Positions 38,605 through 48,067 of a DNA stretch of 64,000 bases are shown piece by piece. Position 1 is the first letter of the stretch. Each line of letters starts with the position of its first letter. The notes under the pieces were generated by a model. It did no database searches. It was not told the DNA's origin and saw nothing but the letters and a program-made list of their open reading frames with translations. Origin of the DNA: Buchnera aphidicola (Schlechtendalia peitan) (GTDB lineage Bacteria > Pseudomonadota > Gammaproteobacteria > Enterobacterales > Enterobacteriaceae); NCBI GenBank assembly GCA_039830055.1, contig CP140043.1, forward strand, positions 310,001 to 374,000, given 5' to 3'. The position numbers and the translations under genes are program-made.

Positions 38605-40041
38605 TCATACTCTTAAAATTCTACTAGTATTAGTTTTTCCTACTCTTCCCATAATGTCGCCTTGTGTAATAATAACTAAATTACCTTTTTTTAAGAAACC
38701 TTTTTTCTTAAGTAAAATAATTGCATCATGAGCTGCTGATACACCTATATTTTTGCTATTAAAAAACATAGGAGTTACTCCACGATATAAAGAAGTTAAC
38801 TTTAATGTATTTACTTGAGAAGATAATGCAAAGATAGGAAGGCCAGAAGTAATTCTAGATGTCATTAAAGCTGTTTTACCTGATTCAGTTAAAGTAATAA
38901 TTGCAGTTATTCCACTTAAATGATTAGCAGTATACATAGCTGACATAGCAATTGCTTCTTCAATATCATAAAATTTATCATTTATTCTATGACGAGATAC
39001 ATTAATACTTGGTACTTTTTCTGCTCCTTTACAAATTTTAGACATAATTTTTATTGTCTCAATTGGATATTTTCCTGAAGCTGTTTCTGCTGATAGCATG
39101 ACAGCATCACTTCCATCTAAAACAGCATTAGCTACATCCATAACTTCTGCTCGAGTAGGCATAGGATTAATAATCATAGATTCCATCATTTGTGTTGCTG
39201 TTATTACTATTCTATTTAATTGTCTTGCACGCCTAATTAAAATTTTTTGAATACCAGCCAATTCTGAATCACCTATTTCTACACCTAAATCACCTCTAGC
39301 AACCATAATAGCATCCGATGCTAATATAATTTCGTCAATAATACTCGAGTTAGCTACTGCTTCAGCACGTTCTATTTTAGCAATTATTTTTGCTGAACTA
39401 CCAAGTTTTAATGCCAAATCTCTTGCAATATTTAAATCTTGACTACATCGAGGGAATGAAACTGCTAAATAGTCAACACCAATATCTGATGCAATTTTAA
39501 TATCTTTTTTATCCTTATCTGTAATTGTTTTAGCTGATAGTCCACCTCCTAACTTATTTATTCCTTTATTATTAGACAATATTCCGCCTATAATTACTTT
39601 AGTTAAAATTTTTTCTTCGTCAACATCTATTACTTTTAATTGTATTCTTCCATCATCTAATAATAATATATCTTCTTTAAAAACATCTTGAGGTAATTTT
39701 TTATAATTTATTCCTACTTGATGTTGATCTCCCAAATGAACATCTAAAGAAGAACTTAATGTAAATAAATCTCCCGAACTTAATCTTACTTGATTTGTTT
39801 TAAATCTTGAAATTCGAATTTTAGGACCTTGTAAATCTCCTAGCAACGCAACGTGTAAACCTAAATCATTGGTAATACTTTTTACGTTTTTAGCGCGCAG
39901 TTTATGTTCTTCTTTAGTACCATGAGAAAAATTTAATCGTACTACATTTACTCCTGATTTTATCATTTCTTTAAGAATAATATTGTTATCTGTAGATGGA
40001 CCTAAAGTAGCAACAATTTTAGTTCGTTTAAGATGCTTCAT
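38605..40041 (-). CDS. pykA: pyruvate kinase (PykA type)
   Basis: Pyruvate kinase makes pyruvate and ATP from phosphoenolpyruvate. The protein has 478 residues (E. coli PykA 480). The sequence is of the PykA rather than PykF type: LRRTKIV-like start, NFSHGTKEEH, LGDLQGPKIRI, LLLDDGRIQLKV, SNNKGINKLGGGLSA, DYLAVSFPRC, IAKIERAEAV, MVARGDLGVEIGD, TATQMMESMI and MPTRAEVMDVANAVLDGSDAVMLS. It lies next to zwf, as in the E. coli pykA-zwf region, and is convergent with mepM. Confidence 0.97.
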   Translation of the reverse strand: MKHLKRTKIVATLGPSTDNNIILKEMIKSGVNVVRLNFSHGTKEEHKLRAKNVKSITNDLGLHVALLGDLQGPKIRISRFKTNQVRLSSGDLFTLSSSLDVHLGDQHQVGINYKKLPQDVFKEDILLLDDGRIQLKVIDVDEEKILTKVIIGGILSNNKGINKLGGGLSAKTITDKDKKDIKIASDIGVDYLAVSFPRCSQDLNIARDLALKLGSSAKIIAKIERAEAVANSSIIDEIILASDAIMVARGDLGVEIGDSELAGIQKILIRRARQLNRIVITATQMMESMIINPMPTRAEVMDVANAVLDGSDAVMLSAETASGKYPIETIKIMSKICKGAEKVPSINVSRHRINDKFYDIEEAIAMSAMYTANHLSGITAIITLTESGKTALMTSRITSGLPIFALSSQVNTLKLTSLYRGVTPMFFNSKNIGVSAAHDAIILLKKKGFLKKGNLVIITQGDIMGRVGKTNTSRILRV

Positions 40042-40368
40042 TATATTTATCTCTTGTAAGATTTATACTGTTATAACTATGTTTAATGTAAAAATATAAT
40101 ATAGTATACATTTAAATTTTAGCTATTTAATGAAATCATAAAAATTTTATTTTTTATTTATTTGGTATAATGCTAACATATATTATACTAAGCATTACAC
40201 AAACATAAATGAATTCGTTACTTAATTTATGTTAAATATATGTTAAAAATATATATTTATATTATTTTTACATATTACTATAAAAAATGATTACAATTGA
40301 AATATTGAACATGAACTATTAAAAAGAAAATTTAGCAATTGATATCAGAAGGCAACAAGGAAATAATT
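40042..40368. other. 327-nt spacer between pykA and zwf
   Basis: The spacer lies between divergent genes and should hold both promoters. It is AT-rich; I see no clear operator (no HexR-like or SoxS-like site that I would stand behind) and no gene remnant. Confidence 0.35.
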
Positions 40369-41835
40369 ATGAAAAATATACAAAAAACATATGATTTAGT
40401 TATTTTTGGTGCAAAAGGAGATCTTGCTTGTAGAAAACTTTTGCCTTCTTTATATCGGTTAGAAACAATGAATAAATTGTCCAAAAATATGAGAATAATT
40501 GGAGTGGGACGTGCAAAATGGAATAAAACCATGTATTCATCTATAGTTAGGAAATCATTAGAAAATTTTTTAAAAGAAAAAATAGAAGAAAGTATATGGC
40601 ATAAGTTTTCTATACGTTTAGAATTTTGCGATCTTGATGTCAATGACACTCATAGTTTTGTAAAACTTAAACAAATACTTGGTAACGAAAACAGAGTAAC
40701 GATAAATTATTTTGCTATGCCTCCAGACACATTTGGAGCAATTTGTAAAGGACTAGGAGCAATAAACCTTAATTTTGAACCTACTCGAATAATGATTGAA
40801 AAACCATTAGGATCCTCTTTAAAAACTTATCAGACAATAAATAATGAAATCAGTAAATATTTTAAAGAAAACCAAATTTTTAGAATAGATCATTACTTAG
40901 GTAAAGAAACGATATTGAATTTATTAGCATTTAGATTTGCTAACTCTATTTTTTATTATAATTGGAATAAAAACTTTATTGATCACGTACAAATAACTAT
41001 AGCTGAAGAAATAGGTGTAGAAGATAGACAAGGATATTTTGATAACACAGGACAAATCCGAGACATGGTACAAAACCATTTATTACAAATTTTAACTATT
41101 ATTACAATGTCTAAACCTATTGATTTATGCTCTGATAGTATTCAAAATGAAAAAGTAAAAATTTTAAAAGCATTACGACCTTTTGATAAAACTCACGTTA
41201 ATAAAAAAATTATACTAGGTCAATATTCTTCAGGAATAATGTCTGGAAAAAATATTCCTTCATATCTTGATGATATAGGAAATCATGTAAAAAGTAAAAC
41301 CGAAACGTTTGTATCTATGAAAGTAAATATTGATACTGAACATTGGGATGGAGTTCCTTTTTATTTAAGAACGGGGAAAAGACTTCCAAAAAAACATTCA
41401 GAAATAGTTATTTTTTTTAAACCAGTTCCTATTAACATTTTTAATAATCATCGTCATAACTTATTTAAAAATAAAATAACTATATTTCTTCAACCCAATG
41501 AAGGCATAAATATTCAAATTTTAAACAAAGTTCCAGAATTAGAATTTAAATATGATCTCGATACAATAAATTTAGAATTTAACTATTCTAAAAACTTTGA
41601 AACATTACAATTATTCGATGCATATGAAAAATTATTATTAGAAGGAATTAAAGGAAACCGATCTTTATTTGTGAGAAGAGATGAAGTAGAATTATCATGG
41701 AAGTGGATTGATTCCATTTTTAATTCTTTACAAGAACAGAAAAATTCTCCAATATTGTACTCTGCAGGAACATGTGGTCCTAATGTATCAAATATTATGA
41801 TTCAAAATGATGGATATAGATGGAATGAATTTTAG
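40369..41835 (+). CDS. zwf: glucose-6-phosphate 1-dehydrogenase
   Basis: Zwf oxidises glucose-6-phosphate with NADP+, the entry to the oxidative pentose phosphate pathway; the next enzyme, Pgl, is at 5.1 kb. I chose ATG 40369 (AAGGA 7 nt upstream), giving 488 residues (E. coli 491). An in-frame TTG at 40339 adds ten residues without family support. Motifs: VIFGAKGDLACRKLLPSLYRL, IIGVGRAKW, EKPLGSS, the active-site RIDHYLGKETILNLLAFRFAN, YFDNTGQIRDMVQNHLLQ, GVPFYLRTGKRLPKK and RRDEVELSWKWID. Confidence 0.97.
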   Translation: MKNIQKTYDLVIFGAKGDLACRKLLPSLYRLETMNKLSKNMRIIGVGRAKWNKTMYSSIVRKSLENFLKEKIEESIWHKFSIRLEFCDLDVNDTHSFVKLKQILGNENRVTINYFAMPPDTFGAICKGLGAINLNFEPTRIMIEKPLGSSLKTYQTINNEISKYFKENQIFRIDHYLGKETILNLLAFRFANSIFYYNWNKNFIDHVQITIAEEIGVEDRQGYFDNTGQIRDMVQNHLLQILTIITMSKPIDLCSDSIQNEKVKILKALRPFDKTHVNKKIILGQYSSGIMSGKNIPSYLDDIGNHVKSKTETFVSMKVNIDTEHWDGVPFYLRTGKRLPKKHSEIVIFFKPVPINIFNNHRHNLFKNKITIFLQPNEGINIQILNKVPELEFKYDLDTINLEFNYSKNFETLQLFDAYEKLLLEGIKGNRSLFVRRDEVELSWKWIDSIFNSLQEQKNSPILYSAGTCGPNVSNIMIQNDGYRWNEF

Positions 41836-42263
41836 AAAACTTTTTATATAGATATATTTTATAATATACAAATATTCTTTACTCATGTATGACTTAATAC
41901 TATTAAATAGTAAAATTTATTAATATTAAAATTAATTTCAATTAGAACAAATCTTTGTATTAATCATACATTTCATTAAATATTTAATAAATATTATTTT
42001 TAAAAATACAAAGCAATAATTTCAAAAATATTTAATAAATAAAAAAACGCAAATCAATATGTTTTTAGATAATTATTATTAGAATAATTGTTATCTATTT
42101 ATAAAAAATATATTAAAAAAATTTTAAAATTTACAAATTATGTAACTACAATATTAGTTAAAAATTTCAATAAATATAATAATTATTACTATAATATAAA
42201 AACTAAATTTTTATTTATAATATTTAAACATCTATTTTATACAAAATTTTAAGGAAAAATATT
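41836..42263. other. 428-nt spacer between zwf and htpX
   Basis: AT-rich and without a recognisable gene. An imperfect AT-only inverted repeat around 42067-42096 (AGATAA pairing with TTATCT) is the only structure, and it is weak. The htpX promoter should lie here. Confidence 0.35.
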
Positions 42264-43139
42264 ATGCGTATAATTCTCTTTTTATTGACGAATTTAGCTG
42301 TTATGTGCATTTTTGGATTTGTTTTAAGTATTACAGGAATTAAATCTGAAAGTATTAATGGATTACTAATTATGTCGACTGTATTTGGATTCGGCGGATC
42401 TATAATATCATTGTTGATGTCAAAATGGATTGCATTAAAATCTGTAAATGGAAGAAAAATTAATAATCCTACTGACGATACTGAAATGTGGTTAGTTAAT
42501 ACCATTCAATATCAATCTCAAAAAGTAGGTATTACTATGCCAGAGGTAGCAGTATACCATTCTCTTGATATGAATGCTTTTGCTACAGGAGCAAGAAGGA
42601 ATTCTGCACTTATTGCTGTTTCAACTGGTTTATTAAATAACATGAATAAAGATGAAGCTGAAGCAGTGTTAGCTCATGAAATTACTCATATATCTAATGG
42701 TGATATGATTACAATGACTTTATTACAAGGGATAGTAAATACTTTTGTAATTTTTACATCTAGAATTATTGCGCGAATGGTATCACACATGTTTTCAGGA
42801 GAAAAAAACGAAAATCAAAATTTTTCTGGAAATACATGGATATATATAATTACATCTACTATTTTAGAACTAATTTTTGGTATCTTTGCTAGTATAATTA
42901 CTATGTGGTTTTCTAGAAAACGTGAATTTTATGCCGATGCTGGATCTGCAGATTTAGTAGGAACACATAAAATGATTGCAGCATTAGAAAAATTAAAACT
43001 GAGTTACGAACCTCAAGAATCTAGTAGTATGATAGCTTTTTGTATTAATGGGAGATCAAATAATTTTTTAAACTTATTTACATCTCATCCATCATTAGAA
43101 AAACGAATTAATGCTTTGTATAATAGAGAATACATGTAA
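42264..43139 (+). CDS. htpX: membrane zinc protease HtpX
   Basis: HtpX is an inner-membrane M48 metalloprotease that takes part in membrane protein quality control. The protein has 291 residues (E. coli 293). Two N-terminal membrane segments (about 1-60), the zinc motif LAHEITHISNGD near residue 137, two further hydrophobic segments, and the third ligand region SRKREFYADAGSADLVG are present. AAGGA lies 8 nt before the ATG. Confidence 0.97.
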   Translation: MRIILFLLTNLAVMCIFGFVLSITGIKSESINGLLIMSTVFGFGGSIISLLMSKWIALKSVNGRKINNPTDDTEMWLVNTIQYQSQKVGITMPEVAVYHSLDMNAFATGARRNSALIAVSTGLLNNMNKDEAEAVLAHEITHISNGDMITMTLLQGIVNTFVIFTSRIIARMVSHMFSGEKNENQNFSGNTWIYIITSTILELIFGIFASIITMWFSRKREFYADAGSADLVGTHKMIAALEKLKLSYEPQESSSMIAFCINGRSNNFLNLFTSHPSLEKRINALYNREYM

Positions 43140-43366
43140 CATTATAGTATATAAAACTATTTAAAAAAACAAATAAGAATTTTCATATGTTTTTAAAATA
43201 AATTTTTACATAGTTTTAAATCTTATTTTAAAAAAACATATATTATAATAAAAAATTTAATTAAAAATATTTAATCTAAATAATTATAATATATATATGA
43301 TTTTTATAAACATACATTATAGAAATGTTTAAACGATATAATATATATTTTTTAATATAATTGACT

Positions 43367-43391
43367 GGAAAGGTTATTCCTTTTCTTTTTT
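43367..43391 (+). terminator. intrinsic terminator downstream of htpX
   Basis: GGAAAGG (43367-43373) pairs with CCTTTTC (43379-43385), 7 bp with one G-U pair and a 5-nt loop, followed at once by six T. It is a classical Rho-independent terminator, 228 nt past the htpX stop. Confidence 0.65.
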
Positions 43392-43473
43392 ATAAGAGTA
43401 TATTTGAAAATTTATAATTTAATTTAAATTTTAAGATTTATTTAAATGATAAGAATATTTTAAAAGATCTGAT

Positions 43474-43510
43474 AAAGGCCTATGTACAATTGCACAAGGC
43501 CTTTGTTTTT
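43474..43510 (+). terminator. orphan intrinsic terminator upstream of yoaE
   Basis: AAAGGCCT (43474-43481) and AGGCCTTT (43497-43504) form a perfect GC-bearing 8-bp stem with a 15-nt loop, followed by G and five T. It is the strongest terminator in the window, but no gene ends just before it. Confidence 0.7.
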
Positions 43511-43656
43511 AAAATTTTTGATGTAACAACAATAAATTTAAAATTTATAAGACACGTATAAATCTAACATTGTTGTTCTCTAATAATTTAATTCAAAAAT
43601 ATTAATTTAAAAAATTAAACTTTATTCGTATCTTATTATTTTTTACGGAGTTTCTA

Positions 43657-45219
43657 ATGGAGTTTTTCTTAGATCCATCGAGCTGGGCAGGTTTATTAAC
43701 ACTGGTTATATTAGAAGTAGTATTAGGTATCGATAACTTAGTGTTTATAGCTATCTTGTCAGAAAAATTACCACCATGTAGCCAAGATAAAGCTCGTTTA
43801 ATTGGATTAAGTTTAGCACTCATAATGAGATTAAGTTTGCTTTCGTTAATGTCATGGATGGTCACTCTAACGTCCATAATAATTAGTAATAAATATTTTT
43901 CTCTTTCGGGGCGTGATTTAATATTATTAATTGGTGGTTTTTTTTTATTGTTTAAAGCAACGGTAGAACTACACGAACGATTAGATAATAATGTACATAA
44001 AGACGAAAATAATAAACACTATGCTGGATTTTGGACTGTAGTAATTCAAATTGTTATTTTAGATGCTGTTTTTTCTTTAGATTCTATTATTACTGCTGTT
44101 GGAATAGTTAATAATTTACCAATTATGATGCTTGCAGTAATTATTGCTATGACTATAATGTTATTTTCTTCTAAAGCTTTAACAAATTTTATTAATTTAC
44201 ATCAAACTGTAGTAGTTTTATGTTTAAGTTTTTTATTAATGATAGGATTTGGTTTAGTATCAGAAGCGTTAGGATTTGTTATACCAAAGGGATATTTATA
44301 TTCTGCAATAAGTTTTTCTATTATTATAGAGTTGTTTAATCAAATTGCACGTCGAAATTTTATTCGACATCAATCTTGTCGTCCTATGCGACAAAGAGCT
44401 GCAGAAGCTATATTAAGATTAATGGTTCGAGATCAATTTAAAAATTCTAAAGAAATGCATATAAACGATAACACAGAAAAAAAATCCCAACATATTTCTT
44501 CAGATATTGGAGATTTTAAAGAAGAAGAAAAATATATGATTAATGGTGTACTAACATTAGCAGTGCGTTCTATTAGAAGTATAATGACGCCTAGAAGCGA
44601 AATTTCTTGGGTAAATGTAGAACAGCCTATTTCTAAAATTCGCATGCAATTGTTAGATACCCCTCACAGTTTATTTCCTGTTTGTCAGGGGAAATTAGAT
44701 GAAATAATAGGAATGGTCCGAGCTAAAGAATTATTAGTAGCAATCGAAAATAAAATAGATGTAGCAAAATTTTCTTCTAATACTCCTCCAATAATTATAC
44801 CAGATACTCTTGATCCAATTAATTTACTTGGAGTGTTAAGACGTTCTAAAGGAAGTTTAGTGATTGTTACTAATGAATTTGGTGTAGTACAAGGGTTAAT
44901 TACTCCACTAGATGTTTTAGAGGCTATTGCTGGTGAATTTCCTGATGCAGATGAAACTCCTGATATTATTGCTGAAAAAGATAGTTGGCTAGTAAAGGGG
45001 AGCACAGATTTACATTCTTTACAACAATTTTTAAATACTACAAAACTAATTAAAAAAAAAGAAAGTTATGCTTCTTTAGCTGGTTTACTAATCTCTCAAA
45101 AGGGTCAGTTACCTACTTCAGGAGAAACTATTAATATCCCTCCTCTTAAGTTTTATATTGTAGAAGCCACACAATATCGTATTAATTTAGTAAGAATTAC
45201 TAAAAATAATACAACCTAA
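43657..45219 (+). CDS. yoaE: TerC/CBS/CorC-domain membrane protein YoaE
   Basis: The protein has 520 residues (E. coli YoaE 518). A TerC-like membrane domain of about seven segments (1-235; VLGIDNLVFIAIL, ILDAVFSLDSIITAVG) is followed by two CBS modules (about 305-425; MTPRSEISWVN, GVVQGLITPLDVLEAIAGEFPDADE) and a CorC_HlyC domain (440-515). Such proteins are linked to metal homeostasis, possibly manganese or magnesium export, but the exact substrate is not proven. GGAG lies 6 nt before the ATG. It lies downstream of htpX, as in Buchnera and the enterobacterial yoaE region. Confidence 0.94.
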   Translation: MEFFLDPSSWAGLLTLVILEVVLGIDNLVFIAILSEKLPPCSQDKARLIGLSLALIMRLSLLSLMSWMVTLTSIIISNKYFSLSGRDLILLIGGFFLLFKATVELHERLDNNVHKDENNKHYAGFWTVVIQIVILDAVFSLDSIITAVGIVNNLPIMMLAVIIAMTIMLFSSKALTNFINLHQTVVVLCLSFLLMIGFGLVSEALGFVIPKGYLYSAISFSIIIELFNQIARRNFIRHQSCRPMRQRAAEAILRLMVRDQFKNSKEMHINDNTEKKSQHISSDIGDFKEEEKYMINGVLTLAVRSIRSIMTPRSEISWVNVEQPISKIRMQLLDTPHSLFPVCQGKLDEIIGMVRAKELLVAIENKIDVAKFSSNTPPIIIPDTLDPINLLGVLRRSKGSLVIVTNEFGVVQGLITPLDVLEAIAGEFPDADETPDIIAEKDSWLVKGSTDLHSLQQFLNTTKLIKKKESYASLAGLLISQKGQLPTSGETINIPPLKFYIVEATQYRINLVRITKNNTT

Positions 45220-45344
45220 TTGACAAAATTTTAAAAAATATATGATTTTCTATTATTATAAAAATAATTTATGTTCTGATATGTATAATTTCATATACGT
45301 TTAATGTAGAATATTAATATATACATATATAAAAAATAGATAAA

Positions 45345-46016
45345 ATGTCTAAAACTATCTTAGCGTTTGATTCTTCAATGTCTAATTGTTCTATCTCATT
45401 ATTATATAAAAACTATATTTATAATAATAATAGAATTTGTAATAAAAATCAGACTAAATACATTTTACCTATGATACAAACAATATTAAAAAAAAATTCT
45501 TTACATTTAAATGAAATAGATATTATAGCTATTTCTAAAGGCCCAGGAAATTTTATAGGCACCAGGACTACAATAGCCATTGCTCAGGGTCTATCATTAG
45601 GATTAAATATTCCTATTATTGCATTATCTACTACCCTAATTATAGCTGAACAAGCTTTTAGGATGTTTAATGCAAATCGAGTATTAATTATTTTAAAAAT
45701 TAATAATACTGAAATGTATGTAATAAAATATATAAAAAATAAAAAAAATTACTGGAATAATAAGAAATCAAAACGAATATTTAACATCGAAGAAACAGTA
45801 AAAATACTCTATACTTTAAAACAAAAATGGATAGTAATTGGAAATAATTTAGAACTATTTTCAGAAAATATTTATAAAAATTTAATATTTAAACATATTG
45901 ATTTTCCAAAATCAGAGTTTATTATTTCTTTGTATTTATCGCATAAAAGATATCGAAAACATACAACTTTTCATACAATACTTCCAATTTATTTTAAAAA
46001 AATATTATTTAAATAA
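45345..46016 (+). CDS. tsaB: tRNA t6A37 synthesis protein TsaB
   Basis: TsaB (YeaZ) works with TsaC, TsaD and TsaE to make threonylcarbamoyl-adenosine at position 37 of ANN-decoding tRNAs. The protein has 223 residues (E. coli 231). The ASKHA-fold start ILAFDSSMSNCSISL, the ISKGPGNFIGTRTTIAIAQGLSLGLNIPI segment and the C-terminal ILPIYFKK match. The C-terminal half is diverged. A nine-A run at 45488-45496 lies in the gene and is in frame. Confidence 0.92.
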   Translation: MSKTILAFDSSMSNCSISLLYKNYIYNNNRICNKNQTKYILPMIQTILKKNSLHLNEIDIIAISKGPGNFIGTRTTIAIAQGLSLGLNIPIIALSTTLIIAEQAFRMFNANRVLIILKINNTEMYVIKYIKNKKNYWNNKKSKRIFNIEETVKILYTLKQKWIVIGNNLELFSENIYKNLIFKHIDFPKSEFIISLYLSHKRYRKHTTFHTILPIYFKKILFK

Positions 46017-46120
46017 TATTTTATACTATGTTAATGTAAAATATATCACTATGATACTAGATTGATACTTATTAAAATTCACAATTCTATAATTTTATAA
46101 ATAATTAATATTACTTTTTT

Positions 46121-46372
46121 TTACTCAGGAATAGTAACATTTAATTCTAATATAGAAATATCTTCGCCCCTATGATCTAGCTGAACTGAAATCATTTCAG
46201 GATCTACTTTAATATATTTACAAATTACTTGTAAAATCTCTTTTTTTAACTCAGGCAAATAATTTGGTTCATTATCTTTTTTTCTGCGTTCAGCAACAAT
46301 AATTTGTAATCTTTCTTTAGCTACGCTGGCAGTGTTTTTTCGTCGAGATAAAAAAAAATCTAATAAAGCCAT
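46121..46372 (-). CDS. minE: cell division topological specificity factor MinE
   Basis: MinE binds MinD at the membrane, stimulates its ATPase and restricts MinCD to the poles. The protein has 83 residues (E. coli 88). The start MALLDFFLSRRKNTASVAKERLQIIVAERR includes the MinD-binding helix; VDPEMISVQLD and ISILELNVTIPE follow. It begins 7 nt after the minD stop in the minC-minD-minE operon. Confidence 0.96.
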   Translation of the reverse strand: MALLDFFLSRRKNTASVAKERLQIIVAERRKKDNEPNYLPELKKEILQVICKYIKVDPEMISVQLDHRGEDISILELNVTIPE

Positions 46373-46379
46373 ATTGCAT

Positions 46380-47192
46380 TTATCTCCTAAACAATCGTTT
46401 TAAAAAACTTTTTTTTTCTATTTTTATAAATCGAAATGGGGTATCTTTTCCTAATAAACGATCAACAGTATCAGAATATGCTTGTCCTGCATTAGAAGTA
46501 GGATATAAAATAACAGATTCCCCTTTATTAGACGCTTTTAAAACAGAAGAATCTTCAGGAATAACTCCAACTAATGGTATTCTTAAAATATCTACAACGT
46601 CTTGGGTACTTAACATTTCTCCATGTTGTACTCTAATAGGATTATATCGAGTTAATAATAAGTGCTCTTTTATAGGATCGTGTTTATTTTTTGAACGATA
46701 TGATTTTGATGCGATAATTCCTAAAATTCGATCAGAATCTCTTATGGAAGAAATTTCTGGATTTGTAGTAATAACAGCTTCGTCTGCAAAATATATAGCT
46801 AAAATTGCTCCCGATTCTATTCCAGCAGGAGAATCACAAATAATGATTTCAAAGTTCATATCAATGAGTTCTTTAAAAACTTTGTTAATACCTAACTTAG
46901 TTAATGAATTTTTATCTTTAGTTTGCGATGCTGGTAAAACAAATAAATTTTCTGTTCTTCTATCTTTAATTAATGCTTGATTTAAGTGAACATCTCCATT
47001 AATAACATTAATAAAATCATAAACTACTCTACGTTCACAACCCATAATTAAATCTAAATTTCGTAAGCCTATATCAAAATCAATAACTATTGTTTTTTTC
47101 CCTTTCTGTGCAAAACCTGTTGCTAAAGCTGCACTAGAAGTAGTTTTTCCTACACCTCCTTTACCTGACGTTACTACAATAATACGCGTCAT
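46380..47192 (-). CDS. minD: septum site-determining ATPase MinD
   Basis: MinD is a membrane-binding ATPase that carries MinC and oscillates with MinE. From ATG 47192 (AAGGA 8 nt upstream) it has 270 residues, the E. coli length; an upstream TTG at 47222 would overlap minC. The deviant Walker A is SGKGGVGKTTSSAALATG, with IDFDIGLRNLDLIMGCERRVVYDF, CDSPAGIESGA, TNPEISSIRDSDRILG and the amphipathic membrane helix KKSFLKRLFRR at the C-terminus. Confidence 0.98.
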   Translation of the reverse strand: MTRIIVVTSGKGGVGKTTSSAALATGFAQKGKKTIVIDFDIGLRNLDLIMGCERRVVYDFINVINGDVHLNQALIKDRRTENLFVLPASQTKDKNSLTKLGINKVFKELIDMNFEIIICDSPAGIESGAILAIYFADEAVITTNPEISSIRDSDRILGIIASKSYRSKNKHDPIKEHLLLTRYNPIRVQHGEMLSTQDVVDILRIPLVGVIPEDSSVLKASNKGESVILYPTSNAGQAYSDTVDRLLGKDTPFRFIKIEKKSFLKRLFRR

Positions 47193-47214
47193 AAAAATGT
47201 CCTTAATAAGATTT

Positions 47215-47913
47215 TCAGTCAATCTTTAAAATATTCAATTTTTTATTCTGTATATAAATTCTTACGCTTTTTCCTATAAAATTTGGATAAAATTGATCAC
47301 TTAATAAATATTCTCCTGAAATAGAAACTAATTCTGCAAAAAATTTCATACAAAATATTTGACTTGTCATATCCCCATTAGCACCTGCTAATACTCTACC
47401 TCTCATATTTCCATAAATATGAATATTACCATCAGCTATTATTTCTGCTCCTGAACTAACATGACTAATAATAATTAAATCAGAATTATTAGCATAAATT
47501 TTTTGACCAGATCTAATAGGAAAATCAATAATTTTAGTTTTTTTATTATTATTTATAGCATAATTATTATAATTTGATTTATATAAATGAAATTTATTTG
47601 AAATATTTTCAATTTTTTTTAAAATTGGCAATCCAGATTTTTTAATTAATTGTTTCAAATTATCATTTTGACAATTACTAACCCCTATAATGTGCAAATT
47701 AAATGAATTTATTATGTCTTTTATAATATTCCAATTTTCTATGTTAGAAACTTTTTCTATATCAATTATTATTGGTAAATTTTTAAAAGCGTTAGGAGAA
47801 ATTGAAATTTTCTTATTTAATTCCTGAGATATTAATATAGTTGAATTAGTTCTTAAATAAAGGACTAAAATTTTAAAATTACTTTCTTGTAATTCTAACG
47901 AAAAAATTTTCAT
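47215..47913 (-). CDS. minC: septum site-determining protein MinC
   Basis: MinC inhibits FtsZ ring assembly away from mid-cell. The protein has 232 residues (E. coli 231). The N-terminal FtsZ-inhibiting domain is diverged, with LPIIIDIEKV near residue 48. The C-terminal beta-helix domain is better conserved: RSGQKIYANNSDLIIISHVSSGAEIIADGNIHIYGNMRGRVLAGANGD (given here in parts: RSGQKIYA, SSGAEIIADGNIHIYG, RGRVLAGANGD) with the MinD-binding region. It is the first gene of the min operon, 22 nt before minD. Confidence 0.94.
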   Translation of the reverse strand: MKIFSLELQESNFKILVLYLRTNSTILISQELNKKISISPNAFKNLPIIIDIEKVSNIENWNIIKDIINSFNLHIIGVSNCQNDNLKQLIKKSGLPILKKIENISNKFHLYKSNYNNYAINNNKKTKIIDFPIRSGQKIYANNSDLIIISHVSSGAEIIADGNIHIYGNMRGRVLAGANGDMTSQIFCMKFFAELVSISGEYLLSDQFYPNFIGKSVRIYIQNKKLNILKID

Positions 47914-48067
47914 TATTTTAAATATTACTATAAATATAAAATATTTTAATGGTTTAGTACAAAAATTTTCTAAAAATATAATAAACTCTTTAAATATACA
48001 TATTGTATTTCGTATAATATTATAATTTATATTTAATATATTTATTAAAATTTAACAATGCATAATT

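Larger units (their letters stand above)
43140..43656. other. 517-nt spacer between htpX and yoaE with two terminators
   Basis: No reading frame of note is seen. Two separate plus-strand intrinsic terminators lie at 43367-43391 and 43474-43510. The second one ends no known gene, so a lost gene or a small RNA of roughly 80-120 nt between the two is possible. A TATAAT at 43413-43418 is a weak -10 candidate. Confidence 0.45.

Noticed and set aside
38592..40347. A 16-bp direct repeat (TTAGCAATTGATATCA) at 38592-38607 and 40332-40347 flanking pykA, with a shorter partial copy before flgB at 53202.
   Set aside because: With this base composition a few exact 16-bp repeats are expected by chance in 64 kb; a rough count gives about one with this GC content. 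One copy overlaps the pykA stop codon, so it is not a free element. No insertion sequence signs.
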